A stretch of DNA of 64,000 nucleotides from DASWJZ01 sp963720705. Lineage in GTDB: Bacteria; Pseudomonadota; Alphaproteobacteria; Rhizobiales; Afifellaceae. The notes under the pieces are model-generated. The model made no database searches. It was not told the origin of the DNA and was given only the letters and a program-made list of their open reading frames with translations. The stretch covers positions 47,070 to 111,069 of the forward strand of contig CAVRGJ010000015.1 of the NCBI GenBank assembly GCA_963720705.1, given 5' to 3'. Below are positions 17,573 to 27,222 of this stretch, piece after piece. Made by a program: the position numbers and the translations under genes. Numbering within the stretch: position 1 is the stretch's first letter; the number at the start of each line of letters is the position of its first letter.

Positions 17573-18465
17573 ACGACCCCGCCGACGACGGCGAGCGCGA
17601 GCATAAGGCGCCGCCGCCGCTTCGCCGCGCTGAGAATGTCGCCTACCGCTCGGGGAATTCTTCCACCGGCACCCGCGCCGTGCCGGAAGAGACGGCGATC
17701 GCGCTGACCTACGACGGGTCGACGCAGGCGGTGATGATGGCGACGCCCGCCGACCTCGAAGACTTCGCCCTCGGCTTCAGCCTGACTGAGGGAATCGTCG
17801 GCGCGACATCCGAGATAAGCTCGTTGGAGATTGTTCCCGAGGCCGCCGGCATCGAGTTGCGCATGTGGCTGGCAAAGCCGCGGGGTGAAGCACTCGCCGC
17901 ACGCCGTCGACATTTCGCCGGGCCGACCGGCTGCGGGCTTTGCGGCATCGACAGCCTCGCCGAGGCGGTACGGCCGCCGGCTAAAGTGAAAGGTGACCTC
18001 CGACTCGGCGCGCAAGAGATTGCGGGCGCTTTGAAATCGCTCGCCGCGGCGCAGCCGCTGAACCGCGAGACCCGCGCGGTCCACGCCGCCGGCCTGTGGC
18101 AGTCGGGAAGGGGACTTTTGCTCGCACGCGAGGACGTCGGCCGGCACAACGCGCTGGACAAGCTGGTCGGCGCGGCAGCACGTGCCGAAACGAGCACGGC
18201 CGAGTGCGTTTTGCTTCTGACGAGCCGCGTCTCGGTCGAGATGGTGCAGAAGGCGGCCGTTCTCGGCACGCCGATCCTGGTGGCTGTTTCAGCGCCAACA
18301 GCGCTCGCGATCCGCATGGCGGAAGACGCCGGCATTACACTCGTCGCCATCGCCCGCGACGATGGCTTCGAAGTGTTCTCACATGCGCGGCGTGTCGCCC
18401 CGTCGGCTACTGCAGCGTTGACGACGGCGTGCGGAGCAGCCGGCGCCGCAGGAGCTCCGGGTTGA
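17569..18465 (+). CDS. fdhD: Formate dehydrogenase accessory sulfurtransferase FdhD
   Basis: The 298-residue protein matches FdhD/FdsC: an early VPEETAIALTYDG segment, the Cys-loop TGCGLCGIDS with the paired cysteines CGLC, and DVGRHNALDKLVG near 200. FdhD transfers sulphur from IscS to the bis-MGD cofactor, a step formate dehydrogenases need for activity. It overlaps fdsD (ATGA) and closes the operon. Its last 59 bases overlap the 3' end of the long secreted-protein gene on the opposite strand. Confidence 0.9.
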   Translation: MNDPADDGEREHKAPPPLRRAENVAYRSGNSSTGTRAVPEETAIALTYDGSTQAVMMATPADLEDFALGFSLTEGIVGATSEISSLEIVPEAAGIELRMWLAKPRGEALAARRRHFAGPTGCGLCGIDSLAEAVRPPAKVKGDLRLGAQEIAGALKSLAAAQPLNRETRAVHAAGLWQSGRGLLLAREDVGRHNALDKLVGAAARAETSTAECVLLLTSRVSVEMVQKAAVLGTPILVAVSAPTALAIRMAEDAGITLVAIARDDGFEVFSHARRVAPSATAALTTACGAAGAAGAPG

Positions 18466-21400
18466 TTCCGCCGTTCGAGTTGTTGCTTCCGCTCGAGTTA
18501 TTGCTGCCGCTCGAATCATTGTTGCCGCCCTCGTTCCCGCCGCTGCTGACGCACTGGTAAGAGTTCGGGCCCGTCTGCTGCGATTGCGTGCCGCGCGGGC
18601 AGACGCATTCGTTATGCGAAACGCGCCCGCCTTCGCAGGTAAGTTCCGGGGCGGAGTTGACACAGCGATAGGCATTGTCGCCGAGCGATTGACGGTCCGT
18701 GCCCTCGGGGCAGCGGCACTCGCCATGGCGGACGCGCCCGCCCTCGCAGCTGATGTCGGGTTGCTGGGGCTCTACACAACGATAGGAATTGTCGCCGGTC
18801 TGCTGGCGGTCGGTGCCCTCCGGGCAGTGGCACTGGCCGCTGCCGCACACGCCCGCCTTCGCAGGTGATTTCCGTCTGTCGTGGCGACGACAACTATAGG
18901 CATTGTCGCCGGTCTGGTGGCGGTCGGTGCCGTCGGGGCATTGGCACTCGCCGCGTAGCACGCGCCCGCCTTCGCAAATGATTTCCGGCGGTCGAGCGCG
19001 ACGCACGATAGGCGTTGTCGTCGATCTGGTGGCGGTCGGTGCCGTCCGGGCAGTGGCACTGGCCGCGTGCACGCGCCCGCCTTCGCAGGTGATTTGCGGC
19101 GGCCGCGGCGCCACGCAGCTTGATAGGCATTGTCGTCGGTCTGCTGGCGCTCGGTGCCTTCAGGGCAGCGGCATTCGCCGTGCACGCACGCTGCCGCCGT
19201 CGCAGGTAATTTCCGTCGGCGTCGGCGCGACGCATTTGTAGGAATTGTCGCCCGTCTGTTGCTGCTCCGAGCCCTCAGGACAGAAGCATTGGCCGCCGCG
19301 CACGATGCCGTCCACGCAGACGAGTGGGGGCGCCATGCAGATGTAGGCGTTCTCGCCAGTCGACTGCGCGACCTTGCCCTTCCGGACAGGCGCACTTGCC
19401 GTCGACGAACTCACCTCCGGTGCAGGTCTTCTCCGGCTGGCGGATCATGATCGGTCCTGACGTGCCGGTCGTCCTGTGGGTTCGAATCCTCGACGCTCGC
19501 ATCCGGCCAGACCATCTCCTTGCGGTGGATGATGCGCCGCTCCGTGAAGTCGGCCGGGATGTCGATGACGACCTTGAGCGTCGCCGATGCGCCAGGCTCA
19601 AGCGTCAGCTCATCGGCGTTGCATTCGTAAGCGCCCTCGCCGGTCGACCGTGCAGTCGAGGCCGGGGGTCATCGAGGTGGCGCTCGCGATATGGACAGCC
19701 GGGAGCAGGGTGCCGCGCAGGCCCGCCGCGCCCTTGAAGACCCGGCCGCCGCGATTGTCGATCGTCACGTTCAGCGTGCACGGCTGTCCGAGCTCGCAGA
19801 CCGTTCCGCCGAACGGCGCAAGATCGGCCGCGAGCACAGGCGTGGTGATGCAGAACGGCCCGTCGTTCGCCGGCTTGTCATCACCTGTGAAGACCGGCGC
19901 CCCGAAGAACGGAAACGGATCACTCCAATCGAGCGTCACGCAGTTCTTTACGGTCGGCCCGACCACCGGATTGGGCAGGCGTACGCGAATATGGACACCC
20001 TTCACAGTGAAGGGCGGTATCGTCATCGTGCCGAGCGTGCAGATTTCGTTCGGGCCGATCTTCTGGCACATGATCGCGCCCGACGTGCTGTCAACGGTCG
20101 AGCCCGGCGGGATTAGGTCTTTGAACGCCGCACTGCCGACGAACGGCGCGGGGCCATTGTTCACGATCGAGACGAGATAGTCACAGATTTTGCCCTCGTA
20201 GCACGCGGTCGGGCCGGTCTTGGCGGCGGCGAGGTCGAAGCCCGCGCCGATATTGGTGTCGCTGCAGGCATCGTTGGGCGCGTTGACCGGCGGCGCCGGC
20301 TTATCGAAGCCATTCGACAGGAACACGCAATTATGCACCGTCTTCGCACCCCCTGGAATCGGGTTAGGGAGTTGAATCGTGACGGCGACGGCGATGCTGG
20401 CGCCGGCGGGAAGCAAGGTGGGGGAACCGGGCACGAAACACGTAAAAAGGCCCGGAAATACCGGATTGCAGGCGAACAGCGAGGGGCCCGAACTGAACCA
20501 CGTCGCGCCGGGCGGCATAATATCAAAGAACTGAACGAGGCCGTTGTAGTCGTCCGGTCCGTTGTTGGTGTAGGTGACCGTGTAGGTGCAATGACCGCCA
20601 GCGCTGCAATGCGCCGGGCCCGCCTTGGTGATGGTAAGGTCGTGGAATCCGGCGAAAGGCTTGATCGGAACGGTGGCGCAGGCATGGTCCGGGAAGACGT
20701 CCGGCGTGCCATCGTCGGCGCCCATACGACTCCAGTCGATGTCAACGCAATTCTGAATATTCTGTCCGACCATGATGATGGACGGCTTAAGGATGACGAT
20801 GAAGAGCCGCGACGCATTCGCCGCCATCGTGATGCCGTCTTTTTCGCACGCGGGACCACCGCTGCCGATCGAGCAATTGGTCCCGCTGACGAAGCTGGTC
20901 GACGGCGGCAGGGTGTCCTTCAAGACAAGGTTGCCGGTGAATGTGCCCGGGCCATGATTCGTGACCTTGATCACGAAGATACAATCCGCGCCGGCGACGC
21001 AGGTCGCAGTCGAGGACGTCTTCTCGATGCCGAGGTCAAAGCCCCCGGTGACCGGCGTGTCGATGCAGGATTTGTCGTTGGTGTCGCCGGGACCGTCGTC
21101 GGTTCCCATCTCAAACCAGTCGATGGTGCCGCAATTCTTCACCGTCGGCGTCGGAATTACGGCGGGAAGCAGAATGATCAGTTCGAGGGTCGCGGTTCCG
21201 CCGACCCCGAGCGACGCAAAGCCGAGTGTGACGCAGTCGACATTGGGCGCGGAAACAGTGCAATGCCATCCCGGCGACGAGGAGGAGAGCGTCGCTCCCG
21301 TGGGCATCGTGTCGTGGATTGCGACAAGGCCGATATACGGCACCGCGCCGAGGTTGGTGACCTTCAGGGTGTAATGGCAGACGACGCCCTTCTGGCATGT

Positions 21401-23230
21401 CGCCGGACCGGTCTTGACGATGGCGAGGTCGCTGCCGAAATGCAGCGGTGGCGGATCGGGCCAATTGCCGCCGGGCGGGAACGGCGCGGGATCCCACCCG
21501 GTGTCGTCCAGTTCTTCGGGCGGCTCGTAATCTTGCTCCAGGTCCGTATCACCGGGCGCTTGATAGTACTGCGCGGTCAGCGCCTGCTCGACCTCGGCCG
21601 ACACGGGCTGATAGACATCGACGTCGCCGACCTCTGTCGCGTCGCTCTTCGCCGTATCTCCGTCAGCATCGACGACGTAGGAGGAGTCAGGACCGGTCGC
21701 CGGCGTGGCGGGGCCTTGCGCCGGGTAAGGCTGCGAGGCCTGCTCGGGATCGACCTCACCGAATTTCGTCGCGGCGACGCCCTGAAGGCCGTCCACGTCC
21801 GAGGCGTCGCTGTGCTTGTGGGTTTTCGAGTCGACACAAGGGCCGGCAGCTGAGCAGAGCCCGTCGCCCGTCACCCACACCGTCCCGTCGACGCTGTCGA
21901 GATCGACTTTGCCTTTCGAATCGTAGCCCGGACCGAAGGCGACGCCGCCCGCGGCGTTGGCGCGCAGGAACGGCACGCCGTCGTCTTTGCGGTCATATTG
22001 GCCGACATCGTAACGCCCGACCGGCTGCCATTTGCCGTCGTCACCGAGTTCGTAGCGGAGCACCCGCGCTTCGTGCGGGAAAGCGAAGGGCGCGGATTCC
22101 GCGAAACCGAGATTGCGCACGCCGCCGCGCTCGGCGAGGAGCATCACCGGGGTGTCACCGGCCGTGGAGATCGCGATGTCGGCGACCGGATTGCCGCGGC
22201 CGGCGCGCGCGATATCCTGCGGTGCGCTGAAAAAATCCGGAAGGAAGAACTCGCGCCGCACGTCGCCGCGCGCGAAGTCGCCGTTGTCGCCGATTCCGAT
22301 CGACCACACCGAGTTGCGCTGCTCGTCGCCCGCCGCCGCGTATTCGGGATTGCCGAAGGCCTGCGATCCCCAGACCGAATAATAGAGGCGGACGTCCTTG
22401 GTGAGCGGGTCCTGCATGACCCCGAGGCCGAAGACGCGCCGGCGGAAGTCCGCGAAATTCCAGCAGGAGGGCGTACTTGCGAATGCGCCCTCAGCGCAAT
22501 CGGAGACATGGGCCGCGGAGGTGGGATCGAACTCAACCGGCGCGAGCGACATCTCTTCGCCGGTTGCGGCCTCAGTAAAGTTCGGCCGGGCCGTCGCACC
22601 ATGGTCGTAGTGGCCGAGATCGAGCCCGTCCTTGGTGCGTAGCCGATGGATCATCCCAGTCTCGAGATCGGAGACGAAGAGCTGATCGTGCCAAGGATCG
22701 TAGGCGATGTTGCCGAGGCCGGCGCCGGTATTCTCGCGCCCGTCGAGGACGACGTCGGCGAGGATCGACGGCGCGTAGTCCTTCTGTGGATCGAGCATGT
22801 AGACAGAGCTCGGCCCGCCGCCGTTTGCGCCCCACATGCCGGGCATCCAGTCGGAATTGTCAGTCGTGCGATGCAGGCCGAAGGCCGACGTCGCGGCGAG
22901 ATAGACAGCAGGAATCTCAGCTCCGCCGATAGCTACGCCGAACACCTGGCCGACCTGCCCGGCGGTGACGGTCGGGCCCCCCGGCGCGTCGATACGTGCG
23001 CCGGTCGGCGCTTTGCCAGGCGTGCGGAGATCGATGACGCTGCCGACGACACCGTCGGTGTCGATCGTTTCCACGCTGTTGTCGGTTGTCGTCCCGGAAA
23101 ACTGCGTCAGGAACGCTTCGCCCGGCTGCAGGCCCTCCTGAGCCCGGACGCTTGCTAAAGACGAAACTGAAATGATCGCGGCGGTCGCCAAGGCGACACA
23201 GGAACGTCGGCACCGCGACCGAATGCTCAT
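18407..23230 (-). CDS. Very long secreted protein with DUF11-like repeats and cysteine-rich repeats; 3' third broken by several indels
   Basis: The first 1200 residues are continuous from the ATG at 23230. A Sec signal peptide (cleavage near SVRA-QEG, residue 30) is followed by ~500 residues resembling a six-bladed or NHL-type propeller (GNIAYDPWHDQLFVSD, WSIGIGDNGD). A proline/aspartate-rich linker comes next, then five ~115-residue DUF11-like units (starts FGSDLAIVKTGPATC, GFDLGIEKTSS, FHDLTITKAGPAHC, FDLAAAKTGPTAC, AADLAPFGGTVC). At about 19642 one extra base breaks the frame. Reading across further indels gives GEGAYECNADELTLEPGAS, then about eight cysteine-rich units and a Ser/Asn/Gly tail. 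The product would be near 1600 residues, exported and probably cell-surface or matrix. Function is unknown; DUF11 proteins are often surface structural or adhesin-like. Confidence 0.75.
18560..19440 (-). repeat. Tandem cysteine-rich coding repeats, about 8 units of ~32 codons
   Basis: Each unit reads roughly TCEGGRV-(n)-GECRCPEGTDRQ-(n)-DNAYRCV, with three to four cysteines. The units are joined by short linkers rich in Pro and Gln (APRPPQ, EPQQPD). Units 4-7 are close copies at DNA level (CCTTCGCAGGTGATTT and GCATTGTCGCC recur on the plus strand), and most frame breaks cluster here. The cysteine spacing suggests small disulphide-bonded modules. Confidence 0.8.
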
Positions 23231-23345
23231 GTGTCAAAAGCAGCCTCAGGGAGAGAACGTCTCCCCTCGCGAAGCGTTTACGATAGCAGGACAGATGGCG
23301 CGCGCAAGGAGAACGAGTTCTTCGCGGTGCTTTCGCGAGCCGTTC

Positions 23346-24320
23346 CTACGCCAAGCTGGCCGTCTTGGCGCTTGCAGCACGGCCTTCGGCGGGTCCGAGA
23401 TCCCTCGCGAGGCCTGTGGATTGAAGCAACGCCTCGAGGTCGCGCAGATCCTTCTCGGTCAGATCGACGAGCGGCGGCCGCACAGGCCCCGCCGGGCGCC
23501 CGATGCTGGCGAGGCCGGCTTTCACGATGGCGACCGCATAGCCCTTTTTCCGCCCGCGTATCTCGATGTAAGGCAGGACGAAATCGCGGAGCCCGCGGCG
23601 AATGACGGCGGCATTCCCGTCTTGAACGGCGCGATAGAAGTCGGTCGCGAAGCGCGGCAGGAAATTGAAAATTGCAGAGGAATAATTCGGAACGCCGGCG
23701 GCGTGGTAGGGCGCAGCAAACGTCTCGTGCGTCGGGAGGCCGCCCACGTAGAAGAGGCGGTCGCCGAGCCGCTCGCGTATCTTGACCAGGCGCTCGATGT
23801 CCCCGACGCCGTCCTTGAAGCCGACCAAATTGGCGTTCTCGTCGCAAAGGCGCGCGAGCGTATCGGCCGCCAGGATCGAGTTGTCGCGGTTGTAGACGAT
23901 GACGCCGAGGCGCGTCGACTTGCAGACGGCGGAGACGTGGGCCTCGATGCCCGCTTGCTCGGCGGCGACAAGATAATGCGGCAGGAGCAGGATCGCCGAG
24001 GCGCCGGCGCGCTCCGCTGCGCTCGCGAACTCTCTTGCCAGGCTCGTGCCATAGCCGCAGCCGGCGATCACCGGCACGCGTCCGTCGGTCTCGGAGACCG
24101 CCGCGCGCACGACGCGCTCGAATTCATCGAGGCCGAGGGAGAAGAATTCACCCGTGCCGCCTGCCGCGAACAACACCGCCGGCTTGAAGCGGAGCAGCCA
24201 ATCGATGTGCGCGCGATAATTGTCCTCGTCGAAAGAATAGTCGGCGCGGAAGTGCGTGACCGGAAATGTCAGCAGGCCGCTTCCGACGGCGGCAGAGAGC
24301 TTGGAATACGAATCAGGCAT
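23346..24320 (-). CDS. kdgD: 5-dehydro-4-deoxyglucarate dehydratase (KdgD-type, DapA superfamily)
   Basis: The 324-residue protein belongs to the DapA/NAL TIM-barrel family. It has GSGLLTFPVTHF at 13-24 and GGTGEFFSL near 54-62, both typical of KdgD, plus catalytic Tyr143 and Schiff-base Lys169 in VGFKDGVGD. KdgD dehydrates and decarboxylates 5-dehydro-4-deoxyglucarate to 2-oxoglutarate semialdehyde in the oxidative route for glucarate and galactarate. The amidohydrolase gene is 32 bases upstream on the same strand, so both probably share the operator at 25287-25299. The aldehyde dehydrogenase at 28359-29871 would finish the route. Related family members act on other substrates, so specificity is inferred. 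Confidence 0.82.
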   Translation of the reverse strand: MPDSYSKLSAAVGSGLLTFPVTHFRADYSFDEDNYRAHIDWLLRFKPAVLFAAGGTGEFFSLGLDEFERVVRAAVSETDGRVPVIAGCGYGTSLAREFASAAERAGASAILLLPHYLVAAEQAGIEAHVSAVCKSTRLGVIVYNRDNSILAADTLARLCDENANLVGFKDGVGDIERLVKIRERLGDRLFYVGGLPTHETFAAPYHAAGVPNYSSAIFNFLPRFATDFYRAVQDGNAAVIRRGLRDFVLPYIEIRGRKKGYAVAIVKAGLASIGRPAGPVRPPLVDLTEKDLRDLEALLQSTGLARDLGPAEGRAASAKTASLA

Positions 24321-24352
24321 CGCCCTTAAAGTCCCATCCTTGAATTACCGGC

Positions 24353-25192
24353 TCAGGTTCCGGCGAATCCGTAAAGCGCCGCCGGATTGTCGGCGAGAAC
24401 CGCGTTCCGCTGCTTCTCGTCCGGCACCCAGTCGAGCAGGAGATCGAGCAGCATCGCGTCGTCGGGGAGCTCGCCCTTGACCGAGAGGTGCGGCCAGTTC
24501 GACGCCCACAGCATGCGCTCCGGCGCGATCTTCACGGCGGCCTTCGCGATCGCGCCGACATCGGGGTAAAGGGGAGGGCCGGCCTTCGAGACCTCGTAGG
24601 GAGCGGAGAGCTTCAACCAGCAGAGCCCGCTTTCGAGCAGCCTGGCGAGCGCACGAAAGCCGGGGTGGTCCACGGTCACCGGCTCGAGGAACTTGCCGAC
24701 GTGGTCGATGACGAGCGGGCAGGGGAAGCGCCGCAGCTCTTCTTCGCGCTCGCGCAAGAGCCTGCCATCCATCTGCAGCTGAGTATGCCAGCCGAATGCC
24801 GCCACGCGCGCCGCGATCAGCGGCAGATCCTCCCACTTCAAAATCCCGCCCGGCAGCATATGGAAGCGCGCGCCGCGCACGCCCGCCTTTGTGAGCCGGT
24901 CAAGCTCGGCGTCGGTGACGGATCGGTCGACGATCGCCACGCCCCTGGCGTTGGGGGAGAGTTCGGCGAGGCCTGTCACCAGCACGCTGTTGTCGGTGCC
25001 ATAGGCATTTGACTGCACGATCACCGCCCGCTCTATGCCGAGGCGCTTCTGCAGCACTTTGTAGGCCGCAACCGTTGCCCAGGCCGGCCCGGGCGACGCC
25101 CCCGCCATCACCGGCACGGCGGCATCGAAGATATGAAGATGCGTGTCGCAGGATCCGGGCGGCGGCTTCAGTCGCGGCGCTTCTGCCGGCAT
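24353..25192 (-). CDS. Amidohydrolase-superfamily lactonase/isomerase (COG3618 type)
   Basis: The 279-residue protein starts with the metal-site motif DTHLHIFD (His18, His20) and continues with HTQLQMDG, LVIDHVGKF and a C-terminal WASNWPH. It belongs to the amidohydrolase_2 group that includes 2-pyrone-4,6-dicarboxylate lactonase and D-galactarolactone isomerase. The position usually filled by Asp in the last motif (SDWPH) is Asn here, a variation I note but cannot interpret. I chose the ATG at 25192, preceded by GGGAGG, over an in-frame codon 45 bases upstream. Given kdgD next door, a role in opening or isomerising a sugar-acid lactone is likely. Confidence 0.72.
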   Translation of the reverse strand: MPAEAPRLKPPPGSCDTHLHIFDAAVPVMAGASPGPAWATVAAYKVLQKRLGIERAVIVQSNAYGTDNSVLVTGLAELSPNARGVAIVDRSVTDAELDRLTKAGVRGARFHMLPGGILKWEDLPLIAARVAAFGWHTQLQMDGRLLREREEELRRFPCPLVIDHVGKFLEPVTVDHPGFRALARLLESGLCWLKLSAPYEVSKAGPPLYPDVGAIAKAAVKIAPERMLWASNWPHLSVKGELPDDAMLLDLLLDWVPDEKQRNAVLADNPAALYGFAGT

Positions 25193-25286
25193 TCTTGTCC
25201 TCCCTTCAGGCCGATCGCGCAAATAGCCTGGCCGCAAGCTCTACGCACCGCCGATCTGCAGTGGATGGCATACGGTGTCAGTGCAG

Positions 25287-25299
25287 GTCATCGTATGAC
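25287..25299. promoter_or_regulatory. Operator copy A of the catabolic island (GTCAT-CGT-ATGAC)
   Basis: A perfect inverted repeat with a 3-base spacer, 95 bases before the amidohydrolase start. It extends to AGGTCATCGTATGACATGACC-like sequence (the first 20 bases), sharing the trailing ATGAC with copy F. It is one of six copies of the same motif in 25-37.5 kb. Confidence 0.65.
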
Positions 25300-25379
25300 A
25301 TGACCATTTGAATTGCAAGGGAAGCCCCAGGGCGCCGGCGGTTTCGCCAGGCCGGCATGGACGATGTCCTCCCGCGCGA

Positions 25380-26084
25380 CTAGGCGATGCCGAGCCGTTT
25401 TGCCGCATTGGCGATGTGGCGACTCATCGCCCTTCGCGCGGCGGCGGCATTCCCCTTGCGGATCGCGTTCAAAATTGCAGTGTGCTCGCGATAGGTCACC
25501 GAGGCGCTCCGATCGGGATCGCGTTTCCTGCGCGTCGCGATAATGCTCTCGCGGATCTGGAACGAGATGAAGCGGATGAAGGCGGCGATGAACGTGTTGC
25601 CGGTGGCGAGCGCGATCGCGTGGTGAAAGTCGAGATCGGCGTCGACGGAAGCGGCCGTCGACCCCGGCACCTGGCGCAGGTGCTCGAGCGCCGCGTCGAG
25701 CGCCCGCAACGATTTCTCGTCGCGTCGTTCCGCCGCCATGCCGGCAGTGTTGATCTCAAGCATGGCGCGCAGCTCGAAAAGGTTGCGGAACAGCGACTTG
25801 TCGGCGAGAGACTCCTGGTCGATCCGAAGCGTCGGCTGCTGTCTGGCGTCGGCGACGAACACGCCGGCGCCCTGTTTCGACCGGACGATGCCTTCGCTTC
25901 TGAGCCGCGCCACCGCCTCGCGGACGACTGTGCGGCTGACGCCGAACAATTCCGCCAGTTCCGGCTCGGTCGGCAGCCGGTCCCCCGGCTTCAGCCGTCC
26001 GCTTATGATATCCTTCGAAATGTTCCCGGCAACGCGCGCAGGAAGGCGCATTCCGGGGTCGATTTGTCGCGCTCGTAAGGCCAT
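25380..26084 (-). CDS. FadR-subfamily GntR transcriptional regulator (sister of the one at 42318)
   Basis: The 234-residue protein has an N-terminal GntR winged helix (GDRLPTEPELAELFGVSRTV, then EAVARLRSEGIV) and a helical FCD ligand domain (FELRAMLEINTAGM, DADLDFHHAIA, HTAILNAIRKG). His and Asp residues in the FCD domain suit a metal-assisted carboxylate effector. I prefer the ATG at 26084 because similarity to the sister regulator begins there. It very probably binds the GTCAT-N3-ATGAC operators of this island, in keeping with the twofold FadR half-site pattern. Its own upstream region has only degenerate half-sites (near 26121 and 26143). Confidence 0.85.
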   Translation of the reverse strand: MALRARQIDPGMRLPARVAGNISKDIISGRLKPGDRLPTEPELAELFGVSRTVVREAVARLRSEGIVRSKQGAGVFVADARQQPTLRIDQESLADKSLFRNLFELRAMLEINTAGMAAERRDEKSLRALDAALEHLRQVPGSTAASVDADLDFHHAIALATGNTFIAAFIRFISFQIRESIIATRRKRDPDRSASVTYREHTAILNAIRKGNAAAARRAMSRHIANAAKRLGIA

Positions 26085-26225
26085 TAGCTCACCAGTTTGA
26101 GCCCGAGAATCGTGCTCGCATTCATAGTATCGCAGTCTAATGGTCATCCTAGCAATTGCAGTCGAGGCGTGCCGGCGGGCGATCGGGAGGTCCCGGCCCG
26201 GCCGAGGCTCAAAACCCTTGGGCGA

Positions 26226-27197
26226 TCAGCGTCCGCCGAGCACTTCCGGGTTGACGACGAGGCTCGGGTCGAGCCGGCCGTCGAGGCCGGCGAGCACGTT
26301 TTGCGCCGCCGCGACACTGAGCCGTTCCGCCGATTCTCGGGTGAGGCCGGCAATATGGGGGCTCAAAATCGCACGCTCGCACGCCAAGAGCGGGTTGTCG
26401 CGCCGTGGCGGCTCCTCGTCGAACACGTCGATGCCGGCGCCCCGGATGCGGCCCGCGTTGAGCGCTTCCGCGAGCGCTGCCTCGTCGACGAGACCGCCGC
26501 GGGCGGCATTGATGAGAAGCGCCGTCGGCTTCATCAGCGCCAGCTCAGCCGCGGCGATCATGTTCTCGGTCTCCGCGGAGCGCGGCAGGTGAAGCGAGAC
26601 GACGTCGGCGCCGCCGAGGGCCGCCCGCCAGTCGCCAACCATGGTCACGCCGAGGGCAGCCGCGTCCGCGGCGGAGACATAGGGATCATAGGCGATAACC
26701 CGCATCCCGAATGCGAGCGCGCGAGCGGCGAGGACTCGGCCGATCCGGCCGAGTCCGACGATCAGCAGCGTTCGCCCCGCCAACTCGAAGGCTTCGAGCT
26801 TGTTGCGCTCCTCCCACGATCCGGCGCGGACCGCGCGATCGTTGACGATCGCATTTCGGGCAAGCGACAGCATGAGGAAGAAGACGTGCTCGACCACCGC
26901 CTCGGAATTGATGTTGCCGACGAGGGCGACCGGAATGCCCTTCTTCGTCAGTGCCGCGATCGGAAGGTTGTCGTAGCCGACGCCATGGCGCGAGACGACC
27001 TTCAGCCGGTTCGCCGCCTCGACCGCCTCGACCGGCAGGGGAGAGGTGCGGATCAGGAGCGCGTCGGCGGCGGAGAGGTACTGCACGAAGCTGTCTCGGC
27101 TGTCGTCAGGCATCTCGCTGATCTCGAGATCAGCGCGCGAGCGCAGAAGCTCCATTCCGCTTCTATGGATGCTGCCTGAAATGAGAACGCGCGGCAT
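26226..27197 (-). CDS. D-2-hydroxyacid dehydrogenase (phosphoglycerate-dehydrogenase-like)
   Basis: The 323-residue protein has the two-domain NAD-dependent hydroxyacid dehydrogenase fold: the dinucleotide motif GLGRIGRVLA, then INAARGGLVDE, and the C-terminal catalytic His in LSPHIAGLTRES. It should reduce or oxidise a D-2-hydroxy acid such as a 2-keto or tartronate-like intermediate. The ATG at 27197 with GGAAAG upstream is preferred over a TTG at 27212. It is the last gene of the aldehyde dehydrogenase-dehydratase operon (25-base gap to the dehydratase). It is a paralogue of the enzyme at 36263-37261. Confidence 0.82.
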   Translation of the reverse strand: MPRVLISGSIHRSGMELLRSRADLEISEMPDDSRDSFVQYLSAADALLIRTSPLPVEAVEAANRLKVVSRHGVGYDNLPIAALTKKGIPVALVGNINSEAVVEHVFFLMLSLARNAIVNDRAVRAGSWEERNKLEAFELAGRTLLIVGLGRIGRVLAARALAFGMRVIAYDPYVSAADAAALGVTMVGDWRAALGGADVVSLHLPRSAETENMIAAAELALMKPTALLINAARGGLVDEAALAEALNAGRIRGAGIDVFDEEPPRRDNPLLACERAILSPHIAGLTRESAERLSVAAAQNVLAGLDGRLDPSLVVNPEVLGGR

Positions 27198-27222
27198 TGG
27201 TTGGCTTTCCAATTCTCGACGC

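Noticed and set aside
18560..19440. Regularly spaced repeats as a CRISPR array
   Set aside because: The unit length is about 96 bases, the repeats encode a conserved cysteine module, and there are no unique spacers of constant size.
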